Assembly (NCBI GenBank): GCA_024195265.1
Contig: JAJLRJ010000008.1
Coordinates: 23,844,958 to 23,908,957 of the forward strand
Origin: Dendrophyllia cribrosa
Lineage: Eukaryota > Cnidaria > Anthozoa > Scleractinia > Dendrophylliidae
Length of the DNA: 64,000 nucleotides
Reading direction: 5' to 3'
Under the pieces are notes generated by a model. That model worked only from the letters and a program-made list of their open reading frames with translations, ran no database searches and was not told where the DNA came from. A program made the translations under genes and the position numbers. Positions 1 through 11,533 of this stretch are shown here, piece by piece; position 1 is the first letter of the stretch; every line of letters starts with the position of its first letter.

Positions 1-1310
1 TAATGTCTAGTGATGTTAGATGATGTCTAGTTACGTTAGATGATGCCTAGTGATGCTGTATGATGCCTAGTGATGTTGGATGATGTCTAGTTACGTTAGA
101 TGATGCCTAGTGATGCTGTATGATGCCTAGTGATGTTGGATGATGTCTAGTTACCTTAGATGATGCCTAGTGATGCTGTATGATGCCTAGTGATGTTGGA
201 TGATGTCTAGTTACGTTAGATGATGCCTAGTGATGCTGTATGATGCCTAGTGATGTTGGATGATGTCTAGTTACGTTAGATGATGCCTAGTGATGTTGGA
301 TGATGTCTAGTTACGTTAGATGATGCCTAGTGATGCTGTATGATGCCTAGTGATGTTGGATGATGTCTAGTTACGTTAGATGATGGCTAGTGATGCTGTA
401 TGATGCCTAGTGATGTTGGATGATGTCTAGTCACGTTAGATGATGCCTAGTGATGCTGTATGATGCCTAGTGATGTTGGATGATGTCTAGTTACGTTAGA
501 TGATGCCTAGTGATGTTGGATGATGTCTAGTTACGTTAGATGATGCCTAGTGATGCTGTATGATGCCTAGTGATGTTGGATGATGTCTAGTTACGTTAGA
601 TGATGCCTAGTGATGCTGTATGATGCCTAGTGATGTTGGATGATGTCTAGTTACGTTTGATGATGCCTAGTGATGCTGTATGATGCCTAGTGATGTTGGA
701 TGATGTCTAGTTACGTTAGATGATGCCTAGTGATGCTGTATGATGCCTAGTGATGTTGGATAATGTCTAGTTATGTTAGATGATGCCTAGTGATGCTGTA
801 TGATGCCTAGTGATGTTGGATGATGTCTAGTTACGTTAGATGATGCCTAGTGATGCTGTATGATGCCTAGTGATGTTGGATGATGTCTAGTTACGTTAGA
901 TGATGCCTAGTGATGCTGTATTATGCCTAGTGATGTTGGATAATGTCTAGTGACGTTAGATGATGTCTAGTTACGTTAGATGATGCCTAGTGATGCTGTA
1001 TGATGCCTAGTGATGTTGGATGATGTCTAGTTACGTTAGATGATGCCTAGTGATGGTGTATGATGCCTAGTGATGTTGGATGATGTCTAGTTACGTTAGA
1101 TGATGCCTAGTGATGCTGTATGATGCCTAGTGATGTTGGATGATGTCTAGTCACGTTAGATGATGCCTAGTGATGCTGTATGATGCCTAGTGATGCTGTA
1201 TGATGTCTAGCGACATTGGATGACGAATAGTGATGTTAGATGATGTCTAGCGACATTGGGTGACGTACAGTGATGTTGGATGACGTGTAGTTATGATTGG
1301 TGATGGTTTA
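1..1310. repeat. Higher-order minisatellite of 20-bp monomers
   Basis: Three related 20-bp monomers alternate: A (TGATGTCTAGTTACGTTAGA), B (TGATGCCTAGTGATGCTGTA) and C (TGATGCCTAGTGATGTTGGA). Together they form a 60-bp A-B-C higher-order unit repeated about 20 times. Every monomer carries a CTAG core. A B monomer is missing near 281-300 and again near 501-520, which shifts the register by one monomer, as unequal exchange would. Homogeneity decays after about 1200. The left end lies outside the window. No open frame or gene is supported. Confidence 0.97.
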
Positions 1311-2276
1311 AGTGAAGATATTGTAGCTGAATTTTCCTTTGGTGTACTGGAACACGAACTTACTACCGAAAGAAGCCAAAGAAAGTATGTAAACAAGCGG
1401 CCATCTTGGTTAACCCGTCCTCAAGAAATTTGCACGGCTACCAAGCTTGTTGTGGCCTGAACGAACGGCGGGCAAACGAACGTAGCTGCGATCACAAGTG
1501 TGGGTTTTTTTTTCAATACAAGATGATTCGATGGATAGAAGCAAAGTATAGCTCACGTTTCTTAGAGCCAATTCTCTGACTTACGTTTTTATTTTAAAAA
1601 AAAAACTTCTTCCCCAAAAATTTGATCTTCAAATTCGGGGTGCGGCTTATCTGCGAGTGCGGCTTTAATTTATATACGCCGGTGTTTACGGTATGTTGTG
1701 AAGAGGTAAAAGCAAGGGTAAAGGACCCTTGTTTGTCTAGTTATGAAAACTATGAACTCGGAACGTTTTGTGCTTACCTGCATCTCGAAAAACTAAGAAC
1801 AAACCATAGCTAAAGACATGTCAGCTGTGAACACTGGCAGCTAACTTTCGTAAGTCTTTCCTATGCTGCTTCTTTCTACCTATGATTTTTCTTGCATGCA
1901 AAGTAACATTTAAGTGTGTTTTATGTAAGATACATATTGAATAAAATTGGCGACCAAAATTTACGATCTGGCGACCAAAATGTTCCCATTAGTCGCCAGT
2001 TGGCTTCTGAACGAAAAAGTTAATTTCGAGCGCTGAATGATTTATGCAGACTGTAGTGTAACTACTCCACAATGCTAGGTGGCAGCGCATTGTCTGCTTG
2101 AAACATTTTTTTTATTATCCGGTGTCTAGTGAAACACAGTGACTTTAATTTTGTATTTGCATTTTTATCATTGAATGAGATATAGTACATGTATACAGGG
2201 ACAGATATGCAAATTTGCACTTGTTCCTTCATCTGTTCAAATACATGTTAAAAGATGATTACTGTATTAAACTTTT
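1311..2276. other. Non-coding stretch, nothing recognised
   Basis: AT-rich sequence with short T and A runs and no supported exon or intact repeat boundary. A short ORF at 1622-1813 has no recognisable similarity. A small internal repeat (GGCGACCAAAAT) occurs twice near 1949-1980. Confidence 0.5.
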
Positions 2277-2774
2277 TTAACCCATTGACACCTGAACTGC
2301 CCGAAACCGCCCGTACAAGACTCCACTGCTTTAAAAAATTGTAACTTTCTCAATCGTGCGAACATTGCCTTAACTAGCAGTTGTGAGCATTGACTAGAAA
2401 GTCCCTCAAATTGAGATACCCAATAAACAAAAAAAGTCAGCGATTTTTGCAGAATATCAGCGTTTGAATTTGGACAATAACAAAAATGACCGTTTTTAAC
2501 GTCATGGAAATACAACAAAAATCACATTTTTGCCTTTAGTCTTTTTTATTCAAATCATCGTGGCAAACCCAAAAGTCAATATTCACAGCAAAATTCAGTC
2601 CTAGTCCTAGCTTAGCAGCGAATTGTTTTTGCTCTTATTCGTTGCTGTGGCCCAGCTACAGCCTCTCGTTCTAGTGCATACTGACTACCTCGATTTTCAA
2701 CATCACCACCGCACTGCATGCTTGGAAATAGCCACAATTTTTGACAGCGTTCCTTCCGTCTTCCACACATTTCA

Positions 2775-2937
2775 TATACAGCTATTTCAATTAACGTTGT
2801 CGGAAGAAAGCTTAAAGCCAAGACCGCAAGGTAGTATGGGTTAGGATTAATAGCCATTGCATAAACATCCCATACTACCTTGCGGTCTTGGCTTTTCGCC
2901 TTTTTCATTCGACAACGTTAATTGAAATAGCTGTATA
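2775..2937. repeat. Fold-back element with ~65-bp inverted arms
   Basis: Arms of about 65 bp around 2775-2840 and 2868-2937 are reverse complements, starting TATACAGCTATTTCAATTAA and running inward to CCATACTACCTTGCGGTC. They enclose a loop of about 30 bp. A partial copy of the inner sequence is found at about 18599-18626, next to the BAAT-like gene, so this is a dispersed family. Confidence 0.85.
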
Positions 2938-2940
2938 CCT

Positions 2941-3087
2941 ATTGGTGGTTTGCAATCAATCTCTAGAGACATAGATAACAATAGTGAAACAAACAAATGC
3001 TGGTGGACGAACAAAAGGAGCTAATGAGAGAACTATTGTTTATGTCCACCAGCATGGCGGCGATAACGTAACATGAAAACCACCTAT
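2941..3087. mobile_element. 147-bp MITE, copy 1
   Basis: Termini are ATTGGTGGTTT at the left and AAACCACCTAT at the right. Internal inverted segments (TGCTGGTGGAC and GTCCACCAGCA) would form a hairpin. A nearly identical copy of the same length sits at 11534-11680. The element lies inside the TTAA element at 2277-3600. Confidence 0.88.
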
Positions 3088-3683
3088 ACTAAGTCCACAG
3101 CCACTCCGACCCACCGCCGAAATTTCGCGCTTGTTGTGTTCTCCTGTGGTCGCAACTTCCAAAATATGCCGCGATAGGTCGAGAAATTCATCCAGAGTCG
3201 AGTCCCAAGACTACTTCGTTTCCTGGCGGCCATTTTTCCAGTTCAATGAGCAACGAGCCAAATTCGTAAACGAAGTACAACACCTAACTTGCTTCATTGA
3301 GAAAGTGGACTCTGAACTACCTCCAAGTTTAATGATGCTCATCAGGCAGCTACTAAAGATGAAAAATGGCTGTGAACTTACCAAAAATCGTAGATAATTC
3401 ATATTGGACCCTTTATTGCAATTCAACCAAGCAAAATGAAAACGTCACAATGACGTTTCCAGTAAACTCGAGCCTTCAGTGTTTTAGAACGGCAGCACTT
3501 TCAATGGTAACTTTAAGTATGGAGTCACGAAATCCTGTGGGGCGTGTGTATGCAGGAAATTGCTCAAAAACGTAAAAATTCTCAGGTGTCAATGGGTTAA
3601 TTTCCCAGTGTAATTATGTCATCCAGTTGTCTAGATCAGTTGTTGTTTCACACAGTGCATCTTTATGTCACGCTAAGATGTTT

Positions 3684-3830
3684 TAGTGGTTTCAAATCTG
3701 TTTTACTATTCAGCCTGTTTTACTCTTCAGGCTCTTCAAACTCAGTATGGAAAATTAAAACTGATCTGTGGACTTAACCTTACGTTATTTCGTATTCACG
3801 ATGGCTCTTAGAGCCCTTTCATTGACATCA
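3684..3830. repeat. Dispersed repeat, related to 25208-25322
   Basis: This stretch carries a segment around CAGTATGGAAAATTAAAAC followed by a short stretch ending in TCTTAGAGCCCTTT. It recurs in diverged form at about 25208-25322 downstream of the BAAT-like gene. Boundaries and class are not resolved. The rest of 3601-4001 shows nothing recognisable apart from the polypyrimidine tract leading to the exon at 4002. Confidence 0.5.
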
Positions 3831-4001
3831 TTATGGTTTCATTTTCATATCTCTCCTCGTGGATTTTAGGTGCCTAAGCAATGGGAGATTATGTTCAAAT
3901 AAATTGAAACCAAATTAACCAAATAAGGGTATAATGTCAGTTTAACTGCAAAGACATTTCCATAAAAATGTTTTCTTGACCTTTTTCCTCTCTTTTTCCA
4001 G

Positions 4002-7000
4002 CAATGTCTGACATGTTCTGAAGTTGCTCTGAACGAGGCTGTTTCACAGATGAGTCCGTGTGAGGCCTGGTCTACAACTCTCTCCAGACTCTTTGCATGT
4101 ATTGATAGGTAAGAAAGAATGCAAACCTTTCTTTAACCCTTTAACAGCCAATCGTACATATTCGTACGAAAATCACTATAGTGATTTAAAAATCTGCAGC
4201 TTTCACAAATCTACACAAATGATAGTAATGATCCCTTGTTACGGCAAAGCGATAAGTTTCATAGCATTAACAACCAACTACTTGACTACAACTTTGGATT
4301 TCTGCTGCATATGGTTGTTGATTCGGCAGCAAATCCAGAAATGCCCGTTTTCTACTTCTTTGCATCAATTTCTTTTAATGAAAAAGTAACTCTAAATCCA
4401 AAAGTGTACATTTGCAGCTAACTTCGAACCTATTCGTCTGCATCCACTTAGAAAAATTCCCATCAATATTTTAACAGACCGAGCAATTTCCATTCAATCA
4501 GAGCTATTCTTGCAAACTTATAATATCCTTATGCACGACCGAAAGGAATTCTGGGTAATACAACCATACCGGCGGCATGCACGTCTACCTACCTCTGTTT
4601 GATATATTTTTTATAAGTGTCGAGCCACCCAGACCAACTGGCAAAATATTGCACCGATTGCATTTTTTAGAAGTCAAAAGTCGTCCAAATTGCCTTGGTA
4701 GTTCTCGAAATCCAACCACAGAAGGGCCAGAGAGACAACTTCACTCATGGACCGCCATGTTTTGCTACAGATACTTTTGGCGTTCCAGTCATGGTCAAAT
4801 CATCTCTCACCTCTGGTTTCTTTCAGACGTTTGCCTCTGCCCACCATTCCAGCTTAATGATGCCAGCCTGGGGGTTTCTGCAGTGAAAAATGACTCGAAA
4901 AAGCACTTATAAACCAAATTCTTATCAGATTCGAATCCGTGTGATCGCTAATCGAGCGAGCAACGGCTGAATACTGACGTCACAATGAAAATTCGAGCCC
5001 ACGTTGATTTGAAACAGCGTATATTTTTATGTGAGCTATTTATATGCAGTCACGAAATTCTACAGATTGCCTAGCCCCATAAAACTGCTTTGGGAACCCA
5101 AAGAAATTTGGGAGTTAAAAGGGTTAACATGGTATGTACGTCTTAAAAAAGCTTAGCTTAGAATTTTTCCATTTCCTCAGTGGTAATTTGTTTTAATAGT
5201 CTCCCGCCTGGACAATCTTTGTTGCTTTATCTGTGAAGGGCTTGGTGTAAGAAGGCCCTAAGAGATGGTTTTCACCAAAAAAGGGAGACTCGAATACTTC
5301 ATACTTGCTCAGTGATTGGCATGCATTTCAGTTCTTGTGTGTTGAATATTAACCGGCTATTTTTTTTTCACCTGAATGCTTAACAGCTAAGAGTTTTCCT
5401 AAGGAATGGCCATTGTTTTTTGAGTCCTATTTGCTGTTTTCTATGAGTAAAACAAATTTAGAAAGCTTTCCTTTAGACAGAAATACAGTTCAATTTTCAG
5501 TATGCAATATCCACTGGAAGTGGAGGCGTAGTGATCTAGTGTTAAGCGCATCGGACTTTCACCTGAAAGTCGGTAGTTCGAGCCTGGTCTCTGCCGTCGT
5601 CTTGTTTTCCTTAGACAAGAAACTTTGTTTCACATTGTCTCTCTCCACCCAGGTGTATCAATGGGTAACGGCGACATAATGCTGGGGGGTAACCTTGTGA
5701 TGGACTAGCATCTCATCCAGGGGAGAGTAGTATTACTCACAGTCGCTTCATGCTACTGAAACCGGGTTAAGCTCCGGGAGTTGTGAGTCATTAGGCTTGT
5801 GAAGACTTACCTAATATCCACTCGACAGGATAAAAATTGGAACAGCTTGGAGCATTTTTTGTTTTTGTTTTTGGATGCAGTCGTCACTTATGCTCTTCTT
5901 GTAACAAGCCTTTCAATACATTGGACCCTTCTAATCTTATTTTTATCGGCATTGTACTTAGTAAAAGTACTAACACTCTTAGTTACCCTCAACTTGAAGA
6001 TAAAAATAGATCTAAAACATGACTAAAGAAACACTAAATTTCCAACTGTTACCGGTAATTATAAACAATCTGTTTTACTCTGAAATCAGAAAACCATCCA
6101 TGTTATTGGCAGCTAAAGGGGAGGAGAGAACACACTTTTTTGCAAAATACAAGTGGTTCCACCATTGCTTTGAATTGATAATGTTGTATTTTATAGTGTT
6201 CTTCTCTTATGACTACTACTCCTTGGTTTAAACAGAAACCGTCAGTTTGAAATGTTGTTACTTTTTTTTTGCCAGGAGTATTTTAGAGTGTAAGGATGTG
6301 CTGGATAAGATTTCTCAAGACAAACTCAGTAGACTGACTCACAATGTCGTCAAGGTGCAGTGGTTATGTTCTTAGGATATAACTTATCTTCTTAGACTAA
6401 GCTGTGCTTCCTAAACACATCTTTTCTCGGGTATCTTTTGTTTTTTTCACTTCAATCCATCCTGTGGTGATAGGGTTCAGTTTCTTTCATTCAAGATGAT
6501 GGGGTTTCTTTCAATTTATTACTATTTTATTTTGTTAGCTTTGTCATATAATAAAGTTACATAAAAAAACCAATAACTTGCAAATGAACTAAAAAAGGGA
6601 AACTGCAAAAGCATTAAGCCAATTATTACGCCATTTACATTTTTGTCACCATTTTATTAAGAAATAATAGGTTTATTCCTAATTTGCAACAGGCGAAAAG
6701 AAATGTGCCCTTAGCCATCTTTTCCTTATTTTAACAAATCAAAGTGCTTTAAAACTTTTTTGGTAGGTTATTGACATATTTTTGAACTTTTGTTTGAAGA
6801 GTTAATCAGATACCACAATTGGTGTAACTTTTTTAATCGATGACAGTTCGAGAGCAATTTTTTTGAATTTTTTAAAGCATGTGTTTTGAATTTTGCACAT
6901 GCTAACAAGGCCAGTAGGACTGATAATAGCATGAATATATAGAATAATTAATCGGCCGCCATTTATGAAAAAGGTCTGTAAGCTCTATATTCGCTTCTCC

Positions 7001-9000
7001 AGAAACTTCAGGGAGACCAAAGCACTAGTTTTTGGCACTAAGCTTTCCCAGGATCGTTTGGGTAACCAGCGTTAGTTGCGATAGGATGATGGTTTCCAAA
7101 GGCAACCATCAACCAATCATAGCTCATATTGGTTACCCAAGCGATCCCAGAAATTTCAGAGTTAGCATAGTGACTGTATGTCGTTACATAGAGTTAGCAT
7201 AGTGACTGTATGTCCTTATTGATCATCCTCCTCATCATTCTGTTTACAGGTTCTTGAAGCTTCCATGTATTCTTCTGACAACAGCTCTGATCCGCCACTA
7301 GCAACTGCCAAACCCTGGGTTCTACTTTATAGGATCATCAAACAGTGAGTTTGAAAGATTTAGTTGTCAACATGACTTACAGAAGCTCCAGAACATTACT
7401 AGATCACTTAATACAAAAATAGGCCTTATGCATGTTACATCAACAGCTCAAAAAATGCACTACCAAGCCTCGTCTGTATGAAATTCTTTTCAAACCTGTT
7501 CATGTTGTTTTTTAGTGGGTATTCGTTTCAACTTTGCTCCTTTGAGAATACAATGATGAGATTGTCACAAGTTTACGCTTCGAAAGCGAGGCTTGGGGTG
7601 AAATTAGCTTGTTTGATGTAAATATGCATAACGGCTATTGAAGGAATCCGAGCAAGAACACCCTCAGTGACTTTTTAGGCTAAAAGTACTACCGGTACGC
7701 ATTTTGACACGTTCGTTTTTGGAGCAGAATAACAAGATATTCAGGGGAAAGAGTACTCACTCAGTAGACTACCCACAAGTCGAGCTTAGGAGCACAGAGC
7801 ACAATCAAACGAGCGTGGTGCACGAGCGTGGAACCGGAAACAAGAGAACGACTTTGAGAAGGTCTAGGGAAAAAGTTACCTGAGATATTCTTGCTGGTAG
7901 TTCTTTAAAATTTTGGATATTTCTTGGTGTCACGGCAACTATTGTTGATTAAGTATTGTGTTGTGCTGTGGGTATTGTTTACTTCCTTTTAAATCTTTTG
8001 TTTCACGTCATCTGGTGATCATAACATCCGCAACATCAAGATACTGCCACAATTTTATTATTTGATAGGTTTAACTTTTAACCCTTTAAGACCTAAGAGT
8101 GATCAGCATCAAATTTCTCCTTATAATATCAATGCCTTATCAATCAAAAAGGTCATGAGAATTAAGGACATGATCACACAAGATGAATTCTCTTGATATT
8201 CAAACAATTTCTCCCCACTACTTCTATAGGAAATGTATAGGGACAAGAAATGAGAATTAAATTTTTGATATTAGGGCTTAAAGGGTTAAATTCTCATTCA
8301 ATTAAAGCCAGGAGAAGAATGAAGAGACAGCGGACAAAGCTTCCAAACCATGCACCCCGATTGTGCCTTCATCTAGTGACTCTCCAATGCCCGAGACTGC
8401 AAACACGGATAGCAATGTGAGCAGCGTCAGTGTTATAAGTGACATGCCTGTATCTAACATGTCACCGTCACTGCAGTTTTTGCGTACTGCGCATGAGCAT
8501 CTTGGAAGGTAAGTGAAACTTTACTTTGCATTTATAATGCTGTTGATTTTGTTTCATGTTCTTTGTTGAGTCAGCAACAATTATAGAGTGGTTTTCACTT
8601 CAGTGTCGTTCAACTCAAACCGAAGTAATTACACTGGCCAATCAGAACAGAGGCAGACAATCCAATGAACCAATCAGAACTCGAAGCAAATACATGAATC
8701 TTGTGCAAGCGCGGGAAAACGCGTGCGAGCAAGTCACGATTGGTTTTGGTTTTACTTCTGATTGGTCGAGAAAGTGGCGCGAGATTTTTTAGCCCATTAT
8801 AGAGTATTTCTGAGATACATTATTTTTTGGTTGGAATGTCATTTTCAAGAATTGACTGAGTGTCCTCTTGCACTCTTGACTGTAAAAATATTTTATTTTT
8901 CAGACGTGGTTGGTGTTGTAATAACGAAGGAGTATTTTTGCTACTAAAAGTAGAGGTTCTCACAGAGGAACTTGCCAAACCAGTTGTCACTGCCAAAGAG
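4002..9000 (+). CDS. CABIN1: CABIN1-like middle fragment, five exons
   Basis: Five consecutive exons splice in frame to 193 residues: 4002-4108, 6276-6354, 7250-7344, 8308-8508 and 8904-9000. Phases are compatible at every junction and the sites are GT-AG; the donor GTGCAG at 6355 is weak. The acceptor at 8308 was chosen because it alone keeps the frame open. Residue blocks such as CSEVALNEAV and FLRTAHEHLGRRGWCCN match vertebrate CABIN1, the HIRA-complex H3.3 chaperone subunit. The piece corresponds to a region somewhat downstream of the last CABIN1 exon at the window's right end. The preceding and following CABIN1 exons are absent here. It is bounded by a minisatellite and, downstream, by a 500-base gap. 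Seen: an intact coding piece in the wrong order. Inferred: a partial duplicate or a misplaced contig. Confidence 0.9.
4133..5127. mobile_element. TTAA-flanked piggyBac-like element
   Basis: TTAA at 4133-4136 and 5124-5127 flank inverted termini CCCTTTAACAGCC and GGGAGTTAAAAGGG (one indel). It begins 25 bp after the donor of the CABIN1-like exon ending at 4108. The ORFs inside (for example 4577-4912) resemble no transposase I recognise. Confidence 0.75.
5523..5812 (+). mobile_element. tRNA-derived SINE, copy 1
   Basis: The head has tRNA-like pol III boxes: an A-box-like TAGTGATCTAGTG near 5529 and a B-box-like GGTAGTTCGAGCC near 5571. A body containing GATGGACTAGCATCTCATCC follows. A reverse-oriented copy lies at 9058-9315 and a truncated one at about 45448-45620. 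Exact ends and target duplications were not established. Confidence 0.8.
7045..7152. repeat. Short inverted repeat in intron
   Basis: A 22-23-bp arm (CCCAGGATCGTTTGGGTAAC) near 7045-7068 is inverted at 7130-7152 with one or two differences. A tandem duplication of a short motif (GAGTTAGCATAGTGACTGTA) follows at about 7160-7215. It is probably a MITE remnant. Confidence 0.6.
8078..8289. mobile_element. 204-bp TTAA-flanked MITE
   Basis: TTAA at 8078-8081 and 8286-8289 flank inverted termini CCCTTTAAGACCTAA and TTAGGGCTTAAAGGG (13 of 15 match). It ends about 20 bp before the acceptor used by the CABIN1-like exon at 8308. The piggyBac-like architecture matches 2277-3600 and 4133-5127. Confidence 0.8.
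8585..8800 (-). repeat. Inverted-terminus repeat family, copy 1
   Basis: The sequence begins AGAGTGGTTTTCACTTCAGT and includes ATTGGTCGAGAAAGTGGCGC. It is the reverse-oriented relative of copies at 35941-36219 and 38664-38925, which share AGAGTGGTTT-type ends, GATTGGTTCAT and the segment TTTCTCAACCAAT. No coding capacity is seen. Confidence 0.7.
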
Positions 9001-9057
9001 GTTTGTTTGTTTTATTTAAAACATTAAACCCCATGTTGTCTACAGTTGTACGTAAGG

Positions 9058-9315
9058 TTAAGTCACAAACGAGTCCTAGTGGACCACTTGGCCAGAGCTT
9101 ACACCGGTTTGCATAGCGTGAAGTAACTAGGAGTATTGCTACTCCTCATGGATGAGATGCTAGTCCATCGCAAGGTTACCCCTCAGCATTGTGTCGCCGG
9201 TACCCATTTATACACCTGGGTGAAGAGAGACAAAGTGGAGCAAAGTTTCTTGTCTAAGGAAACAACATGATGGCAGTGACCAGGCTTGAACCACAGAGCT
9301 TCAGATCTGGCCCCA
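9058..9315 (-). mobile_element. tRNA-derived SINE, copy 2
   Basis: This is the reverse complement of the SINE at 5523-5812. It contains GGATGAGATGCTAGTCCATC near 9151 and a reversed B-box (GGCTTGAACCA) near 9283. It lies just downstream of the last CABIN1-like exon. I see nothing interpretable in 9316-10328 apart from short ORFs without similarity. Confidence 0.8.
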
Positions 9316-10328
9316 GTTGCATAAAACTCAACGTCGGACTTAAATGCTAACGTCTGACGTTACAATTGAAGGGCCGAGAGCATGTCCAGCCTATATGACT
9401 TTTTAGGCCTTTTTCTATTTTTTCTCGCTCAGAATAGCTCAGAATAGCCTCATTTTATCGTACAACGAATAATATCACAAGCCCTTGTCGAATTTGCACT
9501 AACCCTAAGGAATTTGACCAATTTACCTGAAAAAAGCAGAGTTCTGGCCCTCCAGTGCTTTGACGGTACATTCAGAGCGTAATTTCGAAGCCATTTGAAA
9601 GCAGTTTGGCCGTGAGAATACGCGACTGCAATACTTCTGACCAGTGCCAACAACTAAACGAAAATACCGTTATTTACGCACGCCTGGCTCGCATATCTAT
9701 CGTGAGCTCACTGCGGCAACACATCGCCTCTGTAGCGTGTGTGTAAGCCAACGTGTATGAGGCCCGTCCGGTGATTGAAAGACATCATTAAGTCCGGAAA
9801 TCCTTGAGTCTCTAGCACTTCTCAAAGAAACGAGTCGTGTTTCTTGTCCTTCCTTGTGTCTGAAGCGCCATTTAGCGCTCGAGGTGAAAAACGGACCTTG
9901 GTCGGGAAGACGAGCCGGCGGGAAAGTCTGGAATCACTTCGGATCAGAAAAGGGGCAGCGTTGAGAGTTGTGGGTCATTTCCCATCCCGTGCCGTGGTCG
10001 AAATGCCCGATATCCGAAGTGCTTTGAGACTTATAGTATTTTGCAATAACTTTCGGGTGGGAACTCCATTTCGGTTTTGTTGTAGGATTTCCCGACATGC
10101 TTTGCGACAGTGGTAGATGGGTCCGCTGTGCGTGGTCGGGCACTTGAAATACAGCTTTGGGCAGCTCGAAGTGAGTTGTTGCTGGCCGGCGGGAAGACGT
10201 TTCGCATTTGGAGTCTTTAATGCAACATTAAATTCGATCTAAAAGGATTTTGAAATCGAGATACGCGTTTTGATGCGTATCAACCTTTTAATAATAAAAC
10301 TTAGGCTGAAGTGAGCATGTGTTCGTCT

Positions 10329-10393
10329 GTGGTCTAGTGGTTTGGTCGGGGATTTGCGCTCGGACGGCTCCGGGTTCGAATCACGCTCGGCCT

Positions 10394-10426
<33 letters not shown>

Positions 10427-10446
10427 CTTTCTTTCTTTCTTTCTTC
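10329..10446 (+). mobile_element. tRNA-like SINE head with T-rich tail
   Basis: GGTCTAGTGGTTTGG (A-box-like) and GGGTTCGAATCAC (B-box) lie about 40 bp apart, followed by a T run of about 30 bases and a TTTC microsatellite. This suits a short tRNA-derived retroposon better than a working tRNA gene, because no clean acceptor stem closes. Confidence 0.6.
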
Positions 10447-10474
10447 GAACTGGACATTATGAAAGTGATTTACT

Positions 10475-10974
10475 NNNNNNNNNNNNNNNNNNNNNNNNNN
10501 NNNNNNNNNNNNNNNNNNNNNNNNNNNNNNNNNNNNNNNNNNNNNNNNNNNNNNNNNNNNNNNNNNNNNNNNNNNNNNNNNNNNNNNNNNNNNNNNNNNN
10601 NNNNNNNNNNNNNNNNNNNNNNNNNNNNNNNNNNNNNNNNNNNNNNNNNNNNNNNNNNNNNNNNNNNNNNNNNNNNNNNNNNNNNNNNNNNNNNNNNNNN
10701 NNNNNNNNNNNNNNNNNNNNNNNNNNNNNNNNNNNNNNNNNNNNNNNNNNNNNNNNNNNNNNNNNNNNNNNNNNNNNNNNNNNNNNNNNNNNNNNNNNNN
10801 NNNNNNNNNNNNNNNNNNNNNNNNNNNNNNNNNNNNNNNNNNNNNNNNNNNNNNNNNNNNNNNNNNNNNNNNNNNNNNNNNNNNNNNNNNNNNNNNNNNN
10901 NNNNNNNNNNNNNNNNNNNNNNNNNNNNNNNNNNNNNNNNNNNNNNNNNNNNNNNNNNNNNNNNNNNNNNNNNN
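10475..10974. other. Assembly gap of exactly 500 N
   Basis: Exactly 500 ambiguous bases, the size typically used as a placeholder for a gap of unknown length. Sequence on the two sides need not be truly adjacent. Open frames reported across it are meaningless. Confidence 0.99.
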
Positions 10975-11099
10975 AAATAATTTTTGGAATCGCTTGACAT
11001 TTCTAAACGAACATCGAATACTCTCAAAAGGTTTGAAAGAGCCTTTCAGTGAAAATTTCGTGAAAATTTCTGACTGCCGGGCATTTAGTCTATTTGAGA

Positions 11100-11330
11100 C
11101 GCCACAGCGTTCTTCCATGGCAAGCACAAACATTGTAAAGATTAAACTCTTTCCAAAACCTGTAGGCAAAATGGCCATGACGTCTCTTCCATAAAGTATT
11201 TTTTTACGGCTATTTCCTGCTCTTTCTCAAGAACGATTTCTTCTCGTCGAATATTGAGAGATGCCAAAGCTTTGAACAACGCTTCGTCTTGGTTTTCGCG
11301 TGGCAACTCTAGTCTCCCTTGGGAGATCGC
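11100..11330 (-). pseudogene. RecQ-like helicase fragment, frame-broken
   Basis: Read on the minus strand, an upstream segment (about 11330-11180) encodes a run including EKEQEIAVKKYF. After a one-base shift near 11180 comes DVMAILPTGFGKSLIF. TGFGKS is a Walker A motif, and the Q-motif plus LPTGxGKS arrangement is typical of RecQ/DEAD superfamily 2 helicases. Only the Walker A region survives before similarity is lost toward the gap at 10974. It is probably a fragment of a dispersed helicase-bearing repeat or of an exon whose rest is in the gap. Confidence 0.65.
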
Positions 11331-11533
11331 ATAACCATTTGATTGACGTGTTTACGTTTTAGAACCAATCAGAACGGCCCGTACGCCGGCGTACGGACTA
11401 CTCAAAAAGTATTCTATTCCACAACACTCTCACTCGCACTCATTGTTGAACAGAGGTATGGGAGCGGCGATCGAGCGCCAAGAGGAAGGTGGTAACCTTT
11501 TGCTAGTGATGTTTGACCCCGAATTTCAAGTGA

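Larger units (their letters stand above)
2277..3600. mobile_element. TTAA-flanked piggyBac-like non-autonomous element with nested insertions
   Basis: The element is bounded by TTAA at 2277-2280 and 3597-3600. Its 15-bp terminal inverted repeats are perfect: CCCATTGACACCTGA at 2281-2295 and the reverse complement at 3582-3596. TTAA target sites and termini beginning CCC are hallmarks of piggyBac-type transposons. No transposase frame is visible, so it is non-autonomous. It contains two smaller elements (2775-2937 and 2941-3087). Confidence 0.85.

Noticed and set aside
1..1310. Regular repeats resembling a CRISPR array
   Set aside because: Monomers are contiguous variants of one 20-bp sequence with no unique spacers, and the genome is eukaryotic.
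10342..11178. Long ORFs across 10342-10980, 10393-11178 and 10470-11027
   Set aside because: They consist mainly of the 500 N of the assembly gap and homopolymer tracts.
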